The notes under the pieces are model-generated. The model worked only from the letters and a program-made list of their open reading frames with translations, had not been told where the DNA came from and did not search any database. This document shows positions 48,001 through 57,300 of a stretch of DNA of 64,000 nucleotides, piece after piece (positions within the stretch are counted from its first letter, which is position 1; each line of letters opens with the position of its first letter). This stretch comes from Symsagittifera roscoffensis (Eukaryota; Xenacoelomorpha; Acoela; Convolutidae). Both the position numbers and the translations under genes were made by a program. The stretch spans positions 6,479,907-6,543,906 of the forward strand of contig NC_087068.1 in assembly GCF_963678635.1 (NCBI RefSeq), read 5' to 3'.

Positions 48001-48333
48001 CTTAATTCAACGCTTACAGCGATAAAATATAATATAAATTGAATGTCATTTGAGCTCTGCCTGAAAACTAAAGCCCCACTTTTTCAGATAAAACTGGTAT
48101 CAGTGTTTAAATATTTGGACTTGCCTCTTCATGTCAAGTTGGTCGATGGGTCCCTTGTGGTTCCAGTGGAAATGAGGCGGGTGTATTTCGAATCCCTCGG
48201 CTGCCATGGATCCCACAGTGAGTGCTGCTCCTCCGGCGACTGTGGCACTGCCCAATGCCAGCCCACTCAACACCCTTCTCTGCCATCTGTTAGTGCCAGA
48301 AGAGAAGACCGAAGAGAACCACTTGCTACTCAT
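44961..48333 (-). CDS. CYC1: Cytochrome c1, heme protein of mitochondrial complex III (six exons)
   Basis: Catalytic heme subunit of ubiquinol-cytochrome c reductase; it passes electrons from the Rieske protein to cytochrome c on the intermembrane face of the inner membrane. Exons on the minus strand: 48333-48125, 47645-47534, 47322-47147, 46760-46600, 45769-45669 and 45083-44961. They total 882 bp, which is 293 residues plus a TAA stop, and every junction keeps frame. Visible landmarks are a basic mitochondrial presequence, the heme-attachment motif CAACH (C82, C85, H86), the RPGKL and [10 protein letters not shown] segments, ISMAPPLY carrying the likely axial Met206, TPAT and KDVVTFLRW, a C-terminal membrane helix from about residue 254, and the following [12 protein letters not shown]. 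The protein is shorter than human CYC1 (325 residues), mainly in the presequence. Intron 1 has a GC-AG boundary and intron 4 carries a repeated motif array. Confidence 0.96.
45669..45769 (-). CDS. CYC1: CYC1 exon 5
   Basis: 101 bp, found by translating around the missing part of the protein. The acceptor is TTTAAG and the donor AAG|GTCAGA. It codes (G)[18 protein letters not shown] followed by [15 protein letters not shown], which matches the region just before the C-terminal membrane anchor. Phases fit both neighbours. Confidence 0.93.
46065..46078 (+). repeat. G-tract in CYC1 intron 4
   Basis: Run of about 14 G on the plus strand (C on the transcribed strand's RNA), inside the 830 bp intron 4. 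Confidence 0.9.
46285..46480. repeat. Array of GGGGCGAAATGTG motifs in both orientations (CYC1 intron 4)
   Basis: The reverse form CACATTTCGCCCC occurs twice (near 46289 and 46315). The forward form GGGGCGAAATGTG or a near variant occurs about five times between 46376 and 46475. The two groups face each other across about 60 bp, so the whole can fold into a long hairpin. Confidence 0.8.
46600..46760 (-). CDS. CYC1: CYC1 exon 4, axial methionine region
   Basis: 161 bp. It codes [18 protein letters not shown], then [19 protein letters not shown], then [11 protein letters not shown]. Met206 in ISMAPP is the expected sixth heme ligand. The donor is G|GTGGGT at 46599. Confidence 0.95.
47147..47322 (-). 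CDS. CYC1: CYC1 exon 3
   Basis: 176 bp with acceptor TTTTAAG and donor CAG|GTGAGA. It codes an acidic stretch ([15 protein letters not shown]), then [28 protein letters not shown] and LMVNA. The [10 protein letters not shown] block is highly conserved in cytochrome c1. Confidence 0.95.
47534..47645 (-). CDS. CYC1: CYC1 exon 2, heme-binding CXXCH
   Basis: 112 bp with acceptor TTGTAG and donor AAG|GTAACT. It codes [12 protein letters not shown], then CAACHSM, then YMYYRNLV, and ends at THTEDEAK. The two Cys and the His of the motif bind heme c covalently and axially. It ends in phase 0. Confidence 0.95.
48125..48333 (-). CDS. CYC1: CYC1 exon 1, mitochondrial presequence and N-terminus
   Basis: 209 bp, 69 codons plus two bases. 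Residues 1-45 are rich in Ser, Arg, Ala and Gly with no acidic residue before residue 46, as expected for a mitochondrial import signal. The donor is AGAG|GCAAGT, a GC splice site. The reading frame across the junction requires it, because AG joined to the T of exon 2 makes the Ser of SVRRGY. Confidence 0.92.
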
Positions 48334-48339
48334 TGTCTC

Positions 48340-48800
48340 TATCTCAAACGAAAGACGCTATTCAATACTTCATGCAATGAATATTAATAAGACAGAGGCG
48401 AAGCGGAACTTCTCATCGATACAAAGCAAGCAAACGTAGAATTGCAAGTTAGAGAAAATAAATTGATACGGAAAAAAACCAAGTCGAAAAAACATAAATG
48501 TAAAAACTTTTTGGAAAATAAAACAAAGTAAAAACTTTATGGAAAATAAAGCACCTCCTCAAATAGAGAAAAATAGATCTATAAATACTTTATCTATTGA
48601 GTGACAATTTCGACCTCAAACGACAATATGGTACATTTCGCCGCGCCCGCAAAAATCATGGGTCGGATATCGAGATTTCAAAATGCCGGATCGTGTTTTC
48701 GCATATTTGACTATGGACTATGTGCCTTAAAAAATACCAGTCACTTAAGGGCATGGAAACATTAAGGTAATATTACCTAAGCCCAAGGTAAAACTGACCA
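48340..48800. other. Region upstream of CYC1
   Basis: Expected to hold the CYC1 promoter and 5' leader. No TATA box or other element can be assigned. A small R4-like piece (AGGCGAAGCGGAACTTC) is near 48397. Confidence 0.4.
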
Positions 48801-49295
48801 CAGGCGAAGCGGAGCTTTGCGTCACTTGCGATACAAAACATAAAAAAACATAAGTTGAAAGAAAAATGAATATACACACTCACGCAAAAAAAAATTATTT
48901 TTTCGTCAAATGAAACAATATGAGGCCACTAAGCCGATATAGACTGGGCTAATATAGAGTGAGCACATAAAAAAACGTTTGTTTCTCGTCTATCGACGCA
49001 ATTTGAGGCCACTAAGCCGTTTTTATAGGCAAAAACCTATCAAGTCGAAAGAAGGAAAAAATAAAAATGAAAAATTAACAAATCGAGTTGATAAAAATAC
49101 AACCAACAAAAAAAACGAATTTCGAATAGGACAGCTATTTATTAATACTAACATAAACAAAATGCGCTAAATTTGTTGCTGATAGAGGTTTCCAGTATAT
49201 CAGTCCGGGTGAATCCTGTGAACAAAGTTATTAATGAAAAAAACGTCTAGTACCCGATTGCAAAACTTTTGCTTATCGCAAGGGTAATCAGCAAC
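48795..49295. repeat. R4 composite repeat, copy 2
   Basis: AGGCGAAGCGGAGCTTTGCG near 48804, two ATGAGGCCACTAAGCCG-type modules (48920 and 48993), and a tail AACGTCTAGTACCCGATTGC with GCTTATCGCAAGGG. Noncoding. Confidence 0.6.
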
Positions 49296-49369
49296 AGAAC
49301 CATACTTACGAAGAAGCAACAAAACCGAAAATCTTTAAGCAAACAGAAGAGCCAGAAAAAAATTTAAAA

Positions 49370-49640
49370 ACATAAAATTTTCAAGTCCCCCTGAAACTAC
49401 ACTGAACAACACTTTCTATTGTAACTTGAAGGAAAGTTGCTTGCAGAACAAGAAAAATCCGTGATAAGGGAACCAAGCCGACAATCGTTATCAATCACAA
49501 GTTGAGACAAAGTGATTTTAAAAAATTTTAGTCCCCCTGAAACTACCTTGAACAACACTTCCACTTGCAAGTACATTGAAAATTGTTTACAGCACAACCA
49601 AAATCCGTGATTTGGCAACGAAGCCAACAAAATTTGAGCA
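49370..49640 (+). repeat. Tandem duplication, period about 150 bp
   Basis: The unit with AGTCCCCCTGAAACTAC, GAACAACACTT, AAAATCCGTGAT and ACGAAGCC occurs at about 49380-49490 and 49530-49630, moderately diverged. Confidence 0.65.
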
Positions 49641-49704
49641 GACAAACGAAAGACCGACTATTCAACTTTTAGCTGAAAAAAAATCAATTGCAAACATACT
49701 GAAA

Positions 49705-49915
49705 AAAAAACAAGTTCCGGCCGGGACTCAAACTCCAGACCTTAGGGTGCAAACGCGACGGCATTTCCTCGAGGCCAAGTAGTCACGAACATGACAGTTC
49801 TTGAGCTTCAATAATAAAGCAAAAAGCAAGTAAGATTAGTAAGAAAATTTGCTGTCTGGAAAAAAGTCTAAGTACAGATTACAAGACACTTGCTTTCACA
49901 AGTGTAATGAAATCA
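49705..49915 (-). repeat. Composite SINE: upstream module plus tRNA-like head
   Basis: On the minus strand 49915-49855 reads ATTACACTTGTGAAAGCAAG and TAGACTTTTTTCC. It is followed by a TTATTATTGAAGCTCAAG linker and a tRNA-like head (TTGGCCTCGAGG, then GAGTTTGAGTCCCGGCC). The same order of modules occurs at 53985-53803. Confidence 0.6.
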
Positions 49916-51516
49916 GTTAATTCCGGACAAATTGTAATTTCAATTTGGGTGCAACTCAATTCTAAAGAAAAAAACAAATATCAAATACTTTATTTTGCTT
50001 ATTATCAAGATAGCGTACAAAACATATACTATATTTTGATTAAACTATTTTTAAATTCAGAATTTCGAATTCTTAGTAACTATTTATTGCGACGACGTTG
50101 ATTACGATTATTTTCGTTTTTATGTATGTGAATTGAATAATAAAATGGTATACTTTGTAGGGACAACACTGGCAACAGCATAGATGCAGTATCAAGCGCA
50201 GGGCATCACATTGAGAAATATATGTGAAATAGAGTAACAGAAAAAGCACCGTGGTGACATTTCTTGGATCTCAAACTATTCCCCTCCCCCACCTTTTGTA
50301 AAATGGTGATAATCGCTACTAGGCATAAAATCGAATCTGATTAACTGTTGAGTTATTCCCTTATAGGGCTGGCAATTCGTTGGTAGGTGGAAATAAAGGG
50401 GGAAATAATAAAAGAGATCCCATTTCTCTTCAACTTACCAGTAAGTATAGAAATGGAAGAAGCTACAATGAAACTTAAATCGGTGCAAGAATAACAGTTG
50501 GGCCCCCACTCCCCCGAGAAATGACAAGTGTAAGCGATTGGCCACGCCATTTTTTTAAAATTAATTTTCAAAATTATGTTAGTAAATACATATTTTTCCT
50601 ATAATTTTTCCATCCGATTGACTGACCCAACACTGAAACCTGCACGCAACGAAACAAAAATCAAATACATTAAACTAAAAATCTATAGCGTAAGCTGGTT
50701 AAATTTGTGATTCAAAAGCAGCTCAGCTGACAAATTAGCATCACCATTCTCACCAGGGTACCCGCGTTGACCTCAATAAACGAAGAGTGCTTATCATACA
50801 ATTCCATACTTGGAGTTTTGGATAAAAGTTTAGCATATTTTCGTATTTGTGACGACAGCTTTCTGATCATTATAAAATACATATTTTTGGATGATATTTT
50901 TTTTTCACAAAATTTCCATATACTACTATTGTAATTGTATCATAAAATTTTCCCCCCAATTTAATTTTCAGATACCGGTTTTCAAAGTATGCAGGTACTT
51001 TGAAAAAGTTAAACGCGTTTTTTCGTTAAATGACAGCATTGGTAATCAAAAACGATTTTGATTTTAACGAAACTTTATGACATTTTCATGTAATTTTTCC
51101 AGTCTGGAAGAATATGACAAGCATTTTTTCAATGGTATGGAATAGTATAAGCATTGCTTGTCAACCCAGGGATTTATAAAACTAGGAAGCATTTTACGTA
51201 TAGATTAAAACTTTACCATGATTCTATCAAGCTGTGGGTTATAAACGTATTTACCTTCTCTTTTCTTCTAGCACCATTTTCTTCGCTTCGCATAAGGGCT
51301 ATTTTTATGTGGTAATTATTTAGTACTCGGAACTACAACAAAAACCAACGCTCGGAACTATCTGATGATCGGAACCAACTGATGCTCTGAACAATCACAG
51401 ACAAAAGCACTGCGCCTGTGCTTATTTCAAGCACACTGCGAAATGATTATACAATAGAACAGACTAAGCAATACAATGTGCGAAGACAGCAAGCATCAAC
51501 TTATTAAAAGTTGACT
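49916..51516. other. Spacer 3' of the bZIP gene
   Basis: No gene recognised. Scattered TATGATAAGCAT-like and CATACAATTTCCAT-like motifs occur at 50788-51175, similar to those at 4.0-5.0 kb. Confidence 0.4.
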
Positions 51517-51875
51517 TCAATCGGCAGAAACAGTAGTTGCGATGCTATTCGCCTCTGTGCTGGTTGAACTCAATGGAGGCGAGAAGGGTTCATTCTTGAC
51601 GTCGAGCACGGGCGTGAACAAGGAGTCTGTACAGGTGGCGAAAGTCACTGGAGCGGCAAGTCCATTTGAGGTGGTGAAAACAGGAGTCCATCCTCCGGTT
51701 GAGAGCTGGTTTTTCAACTGGCTCAGACTCATTTGAGATGAGGAAGTAGTGTTGGCCATAGTTCCTAGTAGTCCACTGCTACTCACTGAGGCACAGAATA
51801 GGGGCGTGTTGGGCGTGAACTTGGGAACACTGTCGAGGAGAAAGTTAGTCGCCAGCAATGGGGTATCTGCCGTGC
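51517..51875 (-). CDS. bZIP gene exon 4, C-terminus
   Basis: 359 bp with acceptor ATTTCAG. It joins exon 3 in phase 1 to give GTADTPLLATNFLLD. It ends at TGA 51519-51517 after a Ser/Thr-rich tail containing LDVKNEPFSPP, a likely SUMO or phospho-regulated type of motif by inference only. The intron before it is 2631 bp and holds SINE fragments. Confidence 0.82.
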
Positions 51876-54800
51876 CTGAAATTTAAGATTTTGTTTGTTT
51901 TTAGGAACTTTTGACCCAAAATTATAATTATTCGGGGTTCGTTCTTTCTGTGTTTGTCAATATGGGCGCCCAAGTATCCGTTAAAATAATCAAAATCAGT
52001 AAGCTTTAAACAAAATTGCCGTCAAATTGTACCAAAGCAACAAAAAAAATTCAAATTCCAGCTGTTCAATTATGTTTTCTTGCTTAAAATAAGACAGCCA
52101 GCTATCATTAAACTCTAACGACATCTACCGATTTAAATTGCGGTTAAAAAGTCTACAATATAATACCAGCCTGATTCAATTTGATTCAAATTTTTCCGCG
52201 AGATTTCGCATGGAAAATAGCTTAAAAATTTTTCAAATTCGCTGGTGTCTCAGCATATTTAGAAACATACTCTGCAAAACACCTCCAATAGTAAGGCACA
52301 CTATTTTGAAAGTTATTCTACCTAAGTCAGTCAAAACAGCAGGTATACATGTGTAAAATGTTTATTAACTCAAGGAAATTAAGTTCGAATATTGGCGCAA
52401 TAAAAATTGCATTAAATTGTATCGAAGCACTTTTGGCTCTTTTCCAGTTTCCAACCCCCCTCGTAAAATTACAAAAAAAAACTGTTCACATGGTTTTTTG
52501 CATGTTATAAATCTTGCAGAAACTTGTTCACCTGTTCACGCTGACACGTTTTAATGCAATTATTAACATGAAAAATCATTTTAGGAAGGTTTTCATATAT
52601 CGAATTTCAGAAAATATCAAAAAGGGGGGACTGGAAAAGAGCCGCACTTTTTTATGAAAGCAATTTAAGCAGTTTTTGCGAACAAAAAGAATTCATTATG
52701 ACTTATAGAAGTGTCTTAGCTGCGTTCACTGAGTTAAAAGAACCAGATGCCTACGGGATTCGACCTTCCAACCTACAAACTTAGAGTCCTATGAAACCTA
52801 AATCCACTATTTTGAAAACTAAATTCCACTTTCGAAACTAAAAGTTGATCACGTTTTTCGTGGCCTTTACACTTTTTTTTGTTCGATAGCGGAGTTTGCT
52901 TTCCTTTTCACATTTAAAATTAAGTTATTTTGAAACCAAATCAAATTCCAAACCGAGAATAATTAAATTTGAGCCTGAAAACTTTTTTGAGAAAAAATCA
53001 ACCCGACCTATATAAGAGTCTGAACTACGTTCATTGACTCTTAAAAACGATAAATAGCAGGACAAACTAACCGAAAAAAATGAAAGCCGAAATAATTTTG
53101 GATCATCAAACGACGCAATCAGACGCCACCAAGTCTATACAAAAAAACATATTAAGCCGAAACAAAACAAATATTCATTACATCGAGTTGGTAAAATTAC
53201 AACAAACATAGAAAGCAAATTTCGACAAAGAGGCGAAGCTTCGCTTCTCAAACAGTAGCAAGAAGACGACAAAAAGCAGCTCTTTAACTTGCAATCAGAA
53301 AAAGTAGAAATAAGCCTTGAATTAGCATAAATAAATCGGCTCCGTCTGAGATACTCATACCTGTGACCTAGAGATTATGAGCCTCACGCACAAACCACTC
53401 AGCCACGAAAGCTTACTATGCACAAAACACTAGCCGCAAATAAAGCACACACCTTATGTAATTTCCAATTCTACCACTGTGAAATTTTGAAAAAGTGAAT
53501 ACTTGTAATGAACATTTTTACTTGCGAGCTAGGTTAGAAAAAAGAAAGTTTATAATAATATATTAAGCTGATGACTAGTGTAATTAGGCAGCATATTTAA
53601 AACGCTAACAAGCTCAAAATATGTATGTTGCAACAGAAAGTCCCAGTAGATGACTGTGTCCAGGAGATGAATGAGTCCTGTGAACAATGCTATTTACGGG
53701 GAAAAAGTCTAGTACCCGATTGCTCATCAAAATGAGTCGAGTGATATATGATATTCAATTTTTACCAAACTTTTTTTTTCATGTTGTTACATACTTAAAG
53801 ACAAGTTCCTATCGGGACTCGAAGCCCAGACCTTAGGTCGCAAAAGCAACCGCGTTACCTCCAGCCAAGCGGGAAGGAACCTGAAGGTTCAATAATAAGG
53901 CAAGCTCAAATTCTTAAGAGAACTTGTTTACAGGGGAAAAGTCTAGTTCCCGATTACAAGACACTTGAACTCACAAGTGTAATAATCAATTGTCAAAACA
54001 CATGCTGTTAAACAACTAATTCGGCCTCCTGCTATAGAATGCCACCAAAAAAGCACTAAAATTTGTGCTACTTCAGTTGGAAAAAATGTAGTCTTGTAGT
54101 ATCAAACTACGCTCAAGTTGTGTAAAATTGAACAAAACTCTTTTTCTAAATATCGGAAAAAAAAACTAAATCTACAGAAATTTTCTCATGTTTTTCTTCA
54201 AAAAATTTCATGGTAGGAAAAATATACCACGCAACGACTATTGATTATTAAATAAGCATAGAATAATCTTACGAAAGTTGAGCCAAAAAAAGTTGTCATA
54301 GAAAGGTTACAAGCTCAGCTCTCTCAAATAACAAAAAAATACCCGCACCAAATATGAGGTCACTAAGCCAATTTTGTATAAGCTAAAACTTTTCAAGTTG
54401 AATAGCTGTATAAAACTGAAATTATACCACAAATAAGTTGGTAAATTTACAACCAGAAAAAATGAATTTAAGCATGTAGATTCCGACCTGACCTCCAATA
54501 ACTCACCTCCATTATAGTCAGCTTGTGGTGTGACTGGTGTCACGATCAGAGGCAATGTAAAGTTTTTGGTAGCAGCCTTTCCTGAATTAGTTTCATTTGA
54601 TGAATTGGGTGGTGATCCTACTTTTGAAGATTCTTTCGAAGTTGCTTTATTTAATGTCTCTTCGTTAGGTTGGGACCCATTGAGGTTAAGAGTAAGCGAT
54701 GAAGGTTTAACAGCTGCCGGTGCCGTCACCGACGATGTGGGTGCTAATAAGTCGCCACTTCGACTGACAGCTGTCGCATTTGAAGTGCTCAAAATGAGCA

Positions 54801-55593
54801 GTTTCAAAGTATTCTCAGTAAAACTGTGCGAAGCTAACATCTGCCCGTTTTTCGTTACCGGAATCTCCAAACCCTGAAACAAATAATCTCTTTCACTACA
54901 ACATTGCGAATAGAAGATACCTTCATTATAATTTGTTGAAGAGTATCGTACTAATTTAGATTCAGTTTTGACAACCTCTGACAGAGGAGGCAAAGACGAA
55001 GAGCTGGGTGTGAGAACGTGGTTTGCAGAAGCTGCTCGAGGAGGCGCCGGGAGAGACTGTGATAAAAGTTCGTCTAATCTTTGAGAGGGCAGGGGATCAT
55101 TTATTAAGGAGCAAGTAGCATTGTGAACTTGTAACAGAAACTCAAGTTGATCACGCTGTTTAGTCAGTTTTTCGATATCAGATCTCAAATCATGTACTTT
55201 ATCTTCCCAGTCGTTTGCTTCCTAGAAAAGAACTATTTTGATAATCAAGACGACGGAAACATCTGATATTTTTTCTGAATTAGATTGAAACCTTTTCGAG
55301 TCGAGATATGGTTTCCCTTCTTCTGTTGCGACACCTAGCAGCTGCTGCCTTGTTCCGTTCTCGCCGCTGGTTCAGCTTCTCCTTCTCATTGTCCGATAGC
55401 TTAAGAAACATTTAATAACTCATCGTTCATACTGTGTTTTATACAGCTAGCAAAAACAACATACCAATCCTTCTTCAATTCGACGATATTTTGCTCGATT
55501 TTTCGACAATTCTAACTTGAAGCTCGTAAGTGTCCCACAATCGGTGTCCGAAGCAACGTTTGATTCCGTGTCTTCGTCATCATGTCGCGACAT
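51517..55593 (-). CDS. Fos/ATF3-like bZIP transcription factor (four exons)
   Basis: Nuclear DNA-binding protein of the AP-1 group; Fos-type proteins pair with Jun-type bZIPs on TGA(C/G)TCA-like sites. Exons on the minus strand are 55593-55465, 55399-55292, 55221-54507 and 51875-51517. They total 1311 bp, 436 residues plus TGA, with all phases consistent. The basic region is RRERNKAAAARCRNRRRE (55-72), with the NxxAAxxCR core read by Fos, ATF3 and JDP2 proteins. The zipper d positions are L77, W84, L91, L98, L105 and H112, followed by Cys116, the spacing seen in Fos and ATF3. The rest is Ser/Thr/Pro-rich and low in complexity. The length is nearer to Fos (about 380) than to ATF3 (181) or JDP2 (163). 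Exon 3 holds a 47-nt intron-like segment discussed under findings. A closer name needs a phylogeny. Confidence 0.88.
52743..53030. repeat. tRNA-like fragment and R3 fragment in bZIP intron 3
   Basis: 52743-52800 in reverse has a B-box-like AGGTCGAATCCCG. 52830-53030 carries the R3 block AAGTTGATCACGTTTTTCGTG, the second half similar to 6095-6310. Confidence 0.55.
53050..53725. repeat. R4 composite repeat, copy 3, with tRNA-like head
   Basis: Contains ATCAAACGACGCAATCAGACG, AGGCGAAGCTTCGCTTC (53231), a minus-strand tRNA-like head GTGGCTGAGTGGTTTGTGCG (53409-53390), and the tail AAAGTCTAGTACCCGATTGC. It lies in intron 3 of the bZIP gene. Confidence 0.6.
53803..53985 (-). repeat. Composite SINE, second copy
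   Basis: Same module order as 49915-49705. The head has CTTGGCTGGAGGTAACG and the B box GGCTTCGAGTCCC. It lies in bZIP intron 3. Confidence 0.6.
54507..55221 (-). CDS. bZIP gene exon 3, leucine zipper and Ser/Thr-rich region
   Basis: 715 bp, phase 0 in and phase 1 out, with acceptor TTTTCTAG and donor G|GTGAGT. It carries zipper heptads (IEKLTKQRDQLEFLLQVH) and then a long region rich in Ser, Thr, Pro and Asn. The segment 54920-54874 inside it begins GTATCT and ends TTTCAG like an intron. Removing its 47 bases would break the frame, so it is annotated here as coding. Confidence 0.82.
55292..55399 (-). CDS. bZIP gene exon 2, DNA-contacting basic region
   Basis: 108 bp, 36 codons, phase 0 at both ends. 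The acceptor is TTCTTAAG and the donor AAG|GTTTCA. It codes the whole basic region and the first zipper Leu77. Asn59, Ala62, Ala63, Cys66 and Arg67 sit at the base-contact positions of the family. The basic region and zipper are split across exons 2 and 3. Confidence 0.93.
55465..55593 (-). CDS. bZIP gene exon 1
   Basis: 129 bp, 43 codons from ATG 55593, with donor GTATGT at 55464. It codes an acidic start (MSRHDDEDTE) and a basic end (KNRAKYRRIEEGL). It is separated from exon 2 by a 65 bp intron. Confidence 0.82.
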
Positions 55594-55647
55594 ATTCACA
55601 TAACGATCACTTAATCAAATAACAGTTTGTTGACTACGTAGCAAAAA

Positions 55648-55862
55648 GTAGACCGGTCATAAAGTAGACACGTCAAAATTTAGACATATACTATATTAAC
55701 CAACCAGAATCGAGATATGAAAATTAACATAAGAAATACAAAATTATATATTCTGATTGCATGTGTTTGTTTTTCTTATCTTGATTCTCATCGGTTAATA
55801 TTTGTATCTGTCTACTTATTGACGAATATGAAAAAAAGGTACTCGACTTTCTGACCATACTC
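55648..55862. mobile_element. MITE-like inverted repeat upstream of the bZIP gene, copy a
   Basis: Arms of about 55 bp: ACGTCAAAATTTAGACATA, TATTAACCAACCAGAATCGA and their inverted partners around a 60-70 bp centre. A second copy is at 61805-61960. It starts only about 55 bp upstream of the bZIP ATG, so it lies in the 5' leader or promoter. Confidence 0.6.
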
Positions 55863-55909
55863 CCAGTTTCTTCTTATAAGTGTATCGTGAGTATTCTTAC
55901 AAGCTTCAC

Positions 55910-56130
55910 TAAAAATGGAGACAAATTTTGAAATATGGAGTTTTTCCACTCAAATTTGGGCACGACAAATATTCGCCAGATGGTACGATTTGTGACATTC
56001 GACCAGAATGGCGCCAAAATGCATCGAATTTTTATTATAACTGTCATACCTCAATGTATGAGCGTGATTATAATGAATCCGAACGGATTGATAAACCTAG
56101 TCTTTATGTGAGTTTGATAAAAACAACTGT
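55910..56130 (+). other. Possible coding exon of unknown product
   Basis: Plus frame 55928-56224 reads in a protein-like way (DKYSPDGTICDIRPEWRQN, then CHTSMYERDYNESERIDKP), and a good donor GTGAGT follows at about 56108. The frame has no upstream ATG before a TAA, and the ATG at 55915 is in another frame. It may be an exon, a broken gene or chance. It is divergent from the bZIP gene. No family recognised. Confidence 0.3.
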
Positions 56131-56329
56131 TGTTCAGAAACATAAATTATCGTCTCAGACTTGCTCATGTACTTACGTCGGCATGCAGCCGTATCAAGGT
56201 CAACTGACCAAACAATATATATAAATATGATAATCAAATTAATAAATAACAACGATGATAAGTTTATCGATCCGTGCCGGATGACACTCTCTCTTCTCAA
56301 GAAATTTAAAGTTTCAATTTTGAGTTTTA

Positions 56330-57300
56330 TGCTCCCTTGAGGACTGTTTTTGCATTTTCTCCTTCTTGCCTATTGTTCGCTATTTCATCGTTTCTTGGTT
56401 GTTGTTATCACCTTCAAGTTTTTCGTGTTCCTCTTGTGTGGCATCATTGTTTGTGGTGTTGTCCGCTTCATTGCTGTTTTTCTTATTTTCAACATATTGA
56501 ATGTCCATTTTGTTCGGAATTTCATCTGACGAAATGAGATCGATAACTTCGTCCGTTTGTTTCGCCTTGTTTTTCGGGCTGATCGCCTCCAGAAAATTCA
56601 TGCACGCCTGATAGTCGGGTGATTTGTCCGTGAAGCCCATTTCCTGAATGAGCGATTTGAAGCTTGGTTTCGTCGGTGAGTATATCTGATCTAATGGCGA
56701 ATCAATTTAGAAATTCACCGGCTTTCTGTGTGTGGTTGGCTCTTCGATGGTGTTTATCGGGATGGGGTCCCCAAACGCTTATCGAGTTGATTGACGTTGG
56801 CGAGTGGAGGGACGCGATGGTGCCATGTTCGCTGAAGTCGAGGTTGTTGCTTGTGGTGTTTTCTTTTGGTTAACCTTTTTGGGCGATGGTTCGGCCGCTT
56901 CTGAGTTTGAAGACTTGTTACTCTCCGTGTCACTATAGGTGGTTGTTTCCTTGGTTGCGGTCTGAGTTTTTGTTCTTGTCTTCAATGATGAAAGACTCAT
57001 TCCTCGCGGTTTGTTAACGGACGTCCACCCGTCCTCTTTGCCATGGGTTTGCCCCGCCGTTTGGTTGGGCTGGTTTGTTGGTTGCTCTGCTCGTTTAGCG
57101 TTGTTTGCTCCTTTCTTGTCAATTTTCTTGTCAGCCCTGTTTGTTAATCCTCCCGGAACATACTATGTTGAGCCGCCGTCGGGTCTTCGATGTCTAAAAA
57201 ACGAAGACAAGGTCCTGATCTCCTTGCCGATTTGTTGGCTACATAGTCACTCAACCGTGATTGTCGACACGGTCCGTAGATTAAAGGATTAGGAACAAAA
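56330..57300 (-). pseudogene. Charged, stop-interrupted frame downstream of gypsy integrase
   Basis: On the minus strand one frame runs from about 57180 to 56330 with TAA or TAG stops (after T, STR, NF and MK). It carries a Lys/Thr/Ser-rich part (MSLSSLKTRTKTQT, SEAAEPSPKKVNQKK) and an acidic part (SPLDQIYSPTKPSFKSLIQ, TDEVIDLISSDEIP). It may be the C-terminal tail or an extra ORF of the gypsy element. No match to a known gag or envelope is claimed. Confidence 0.4.
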
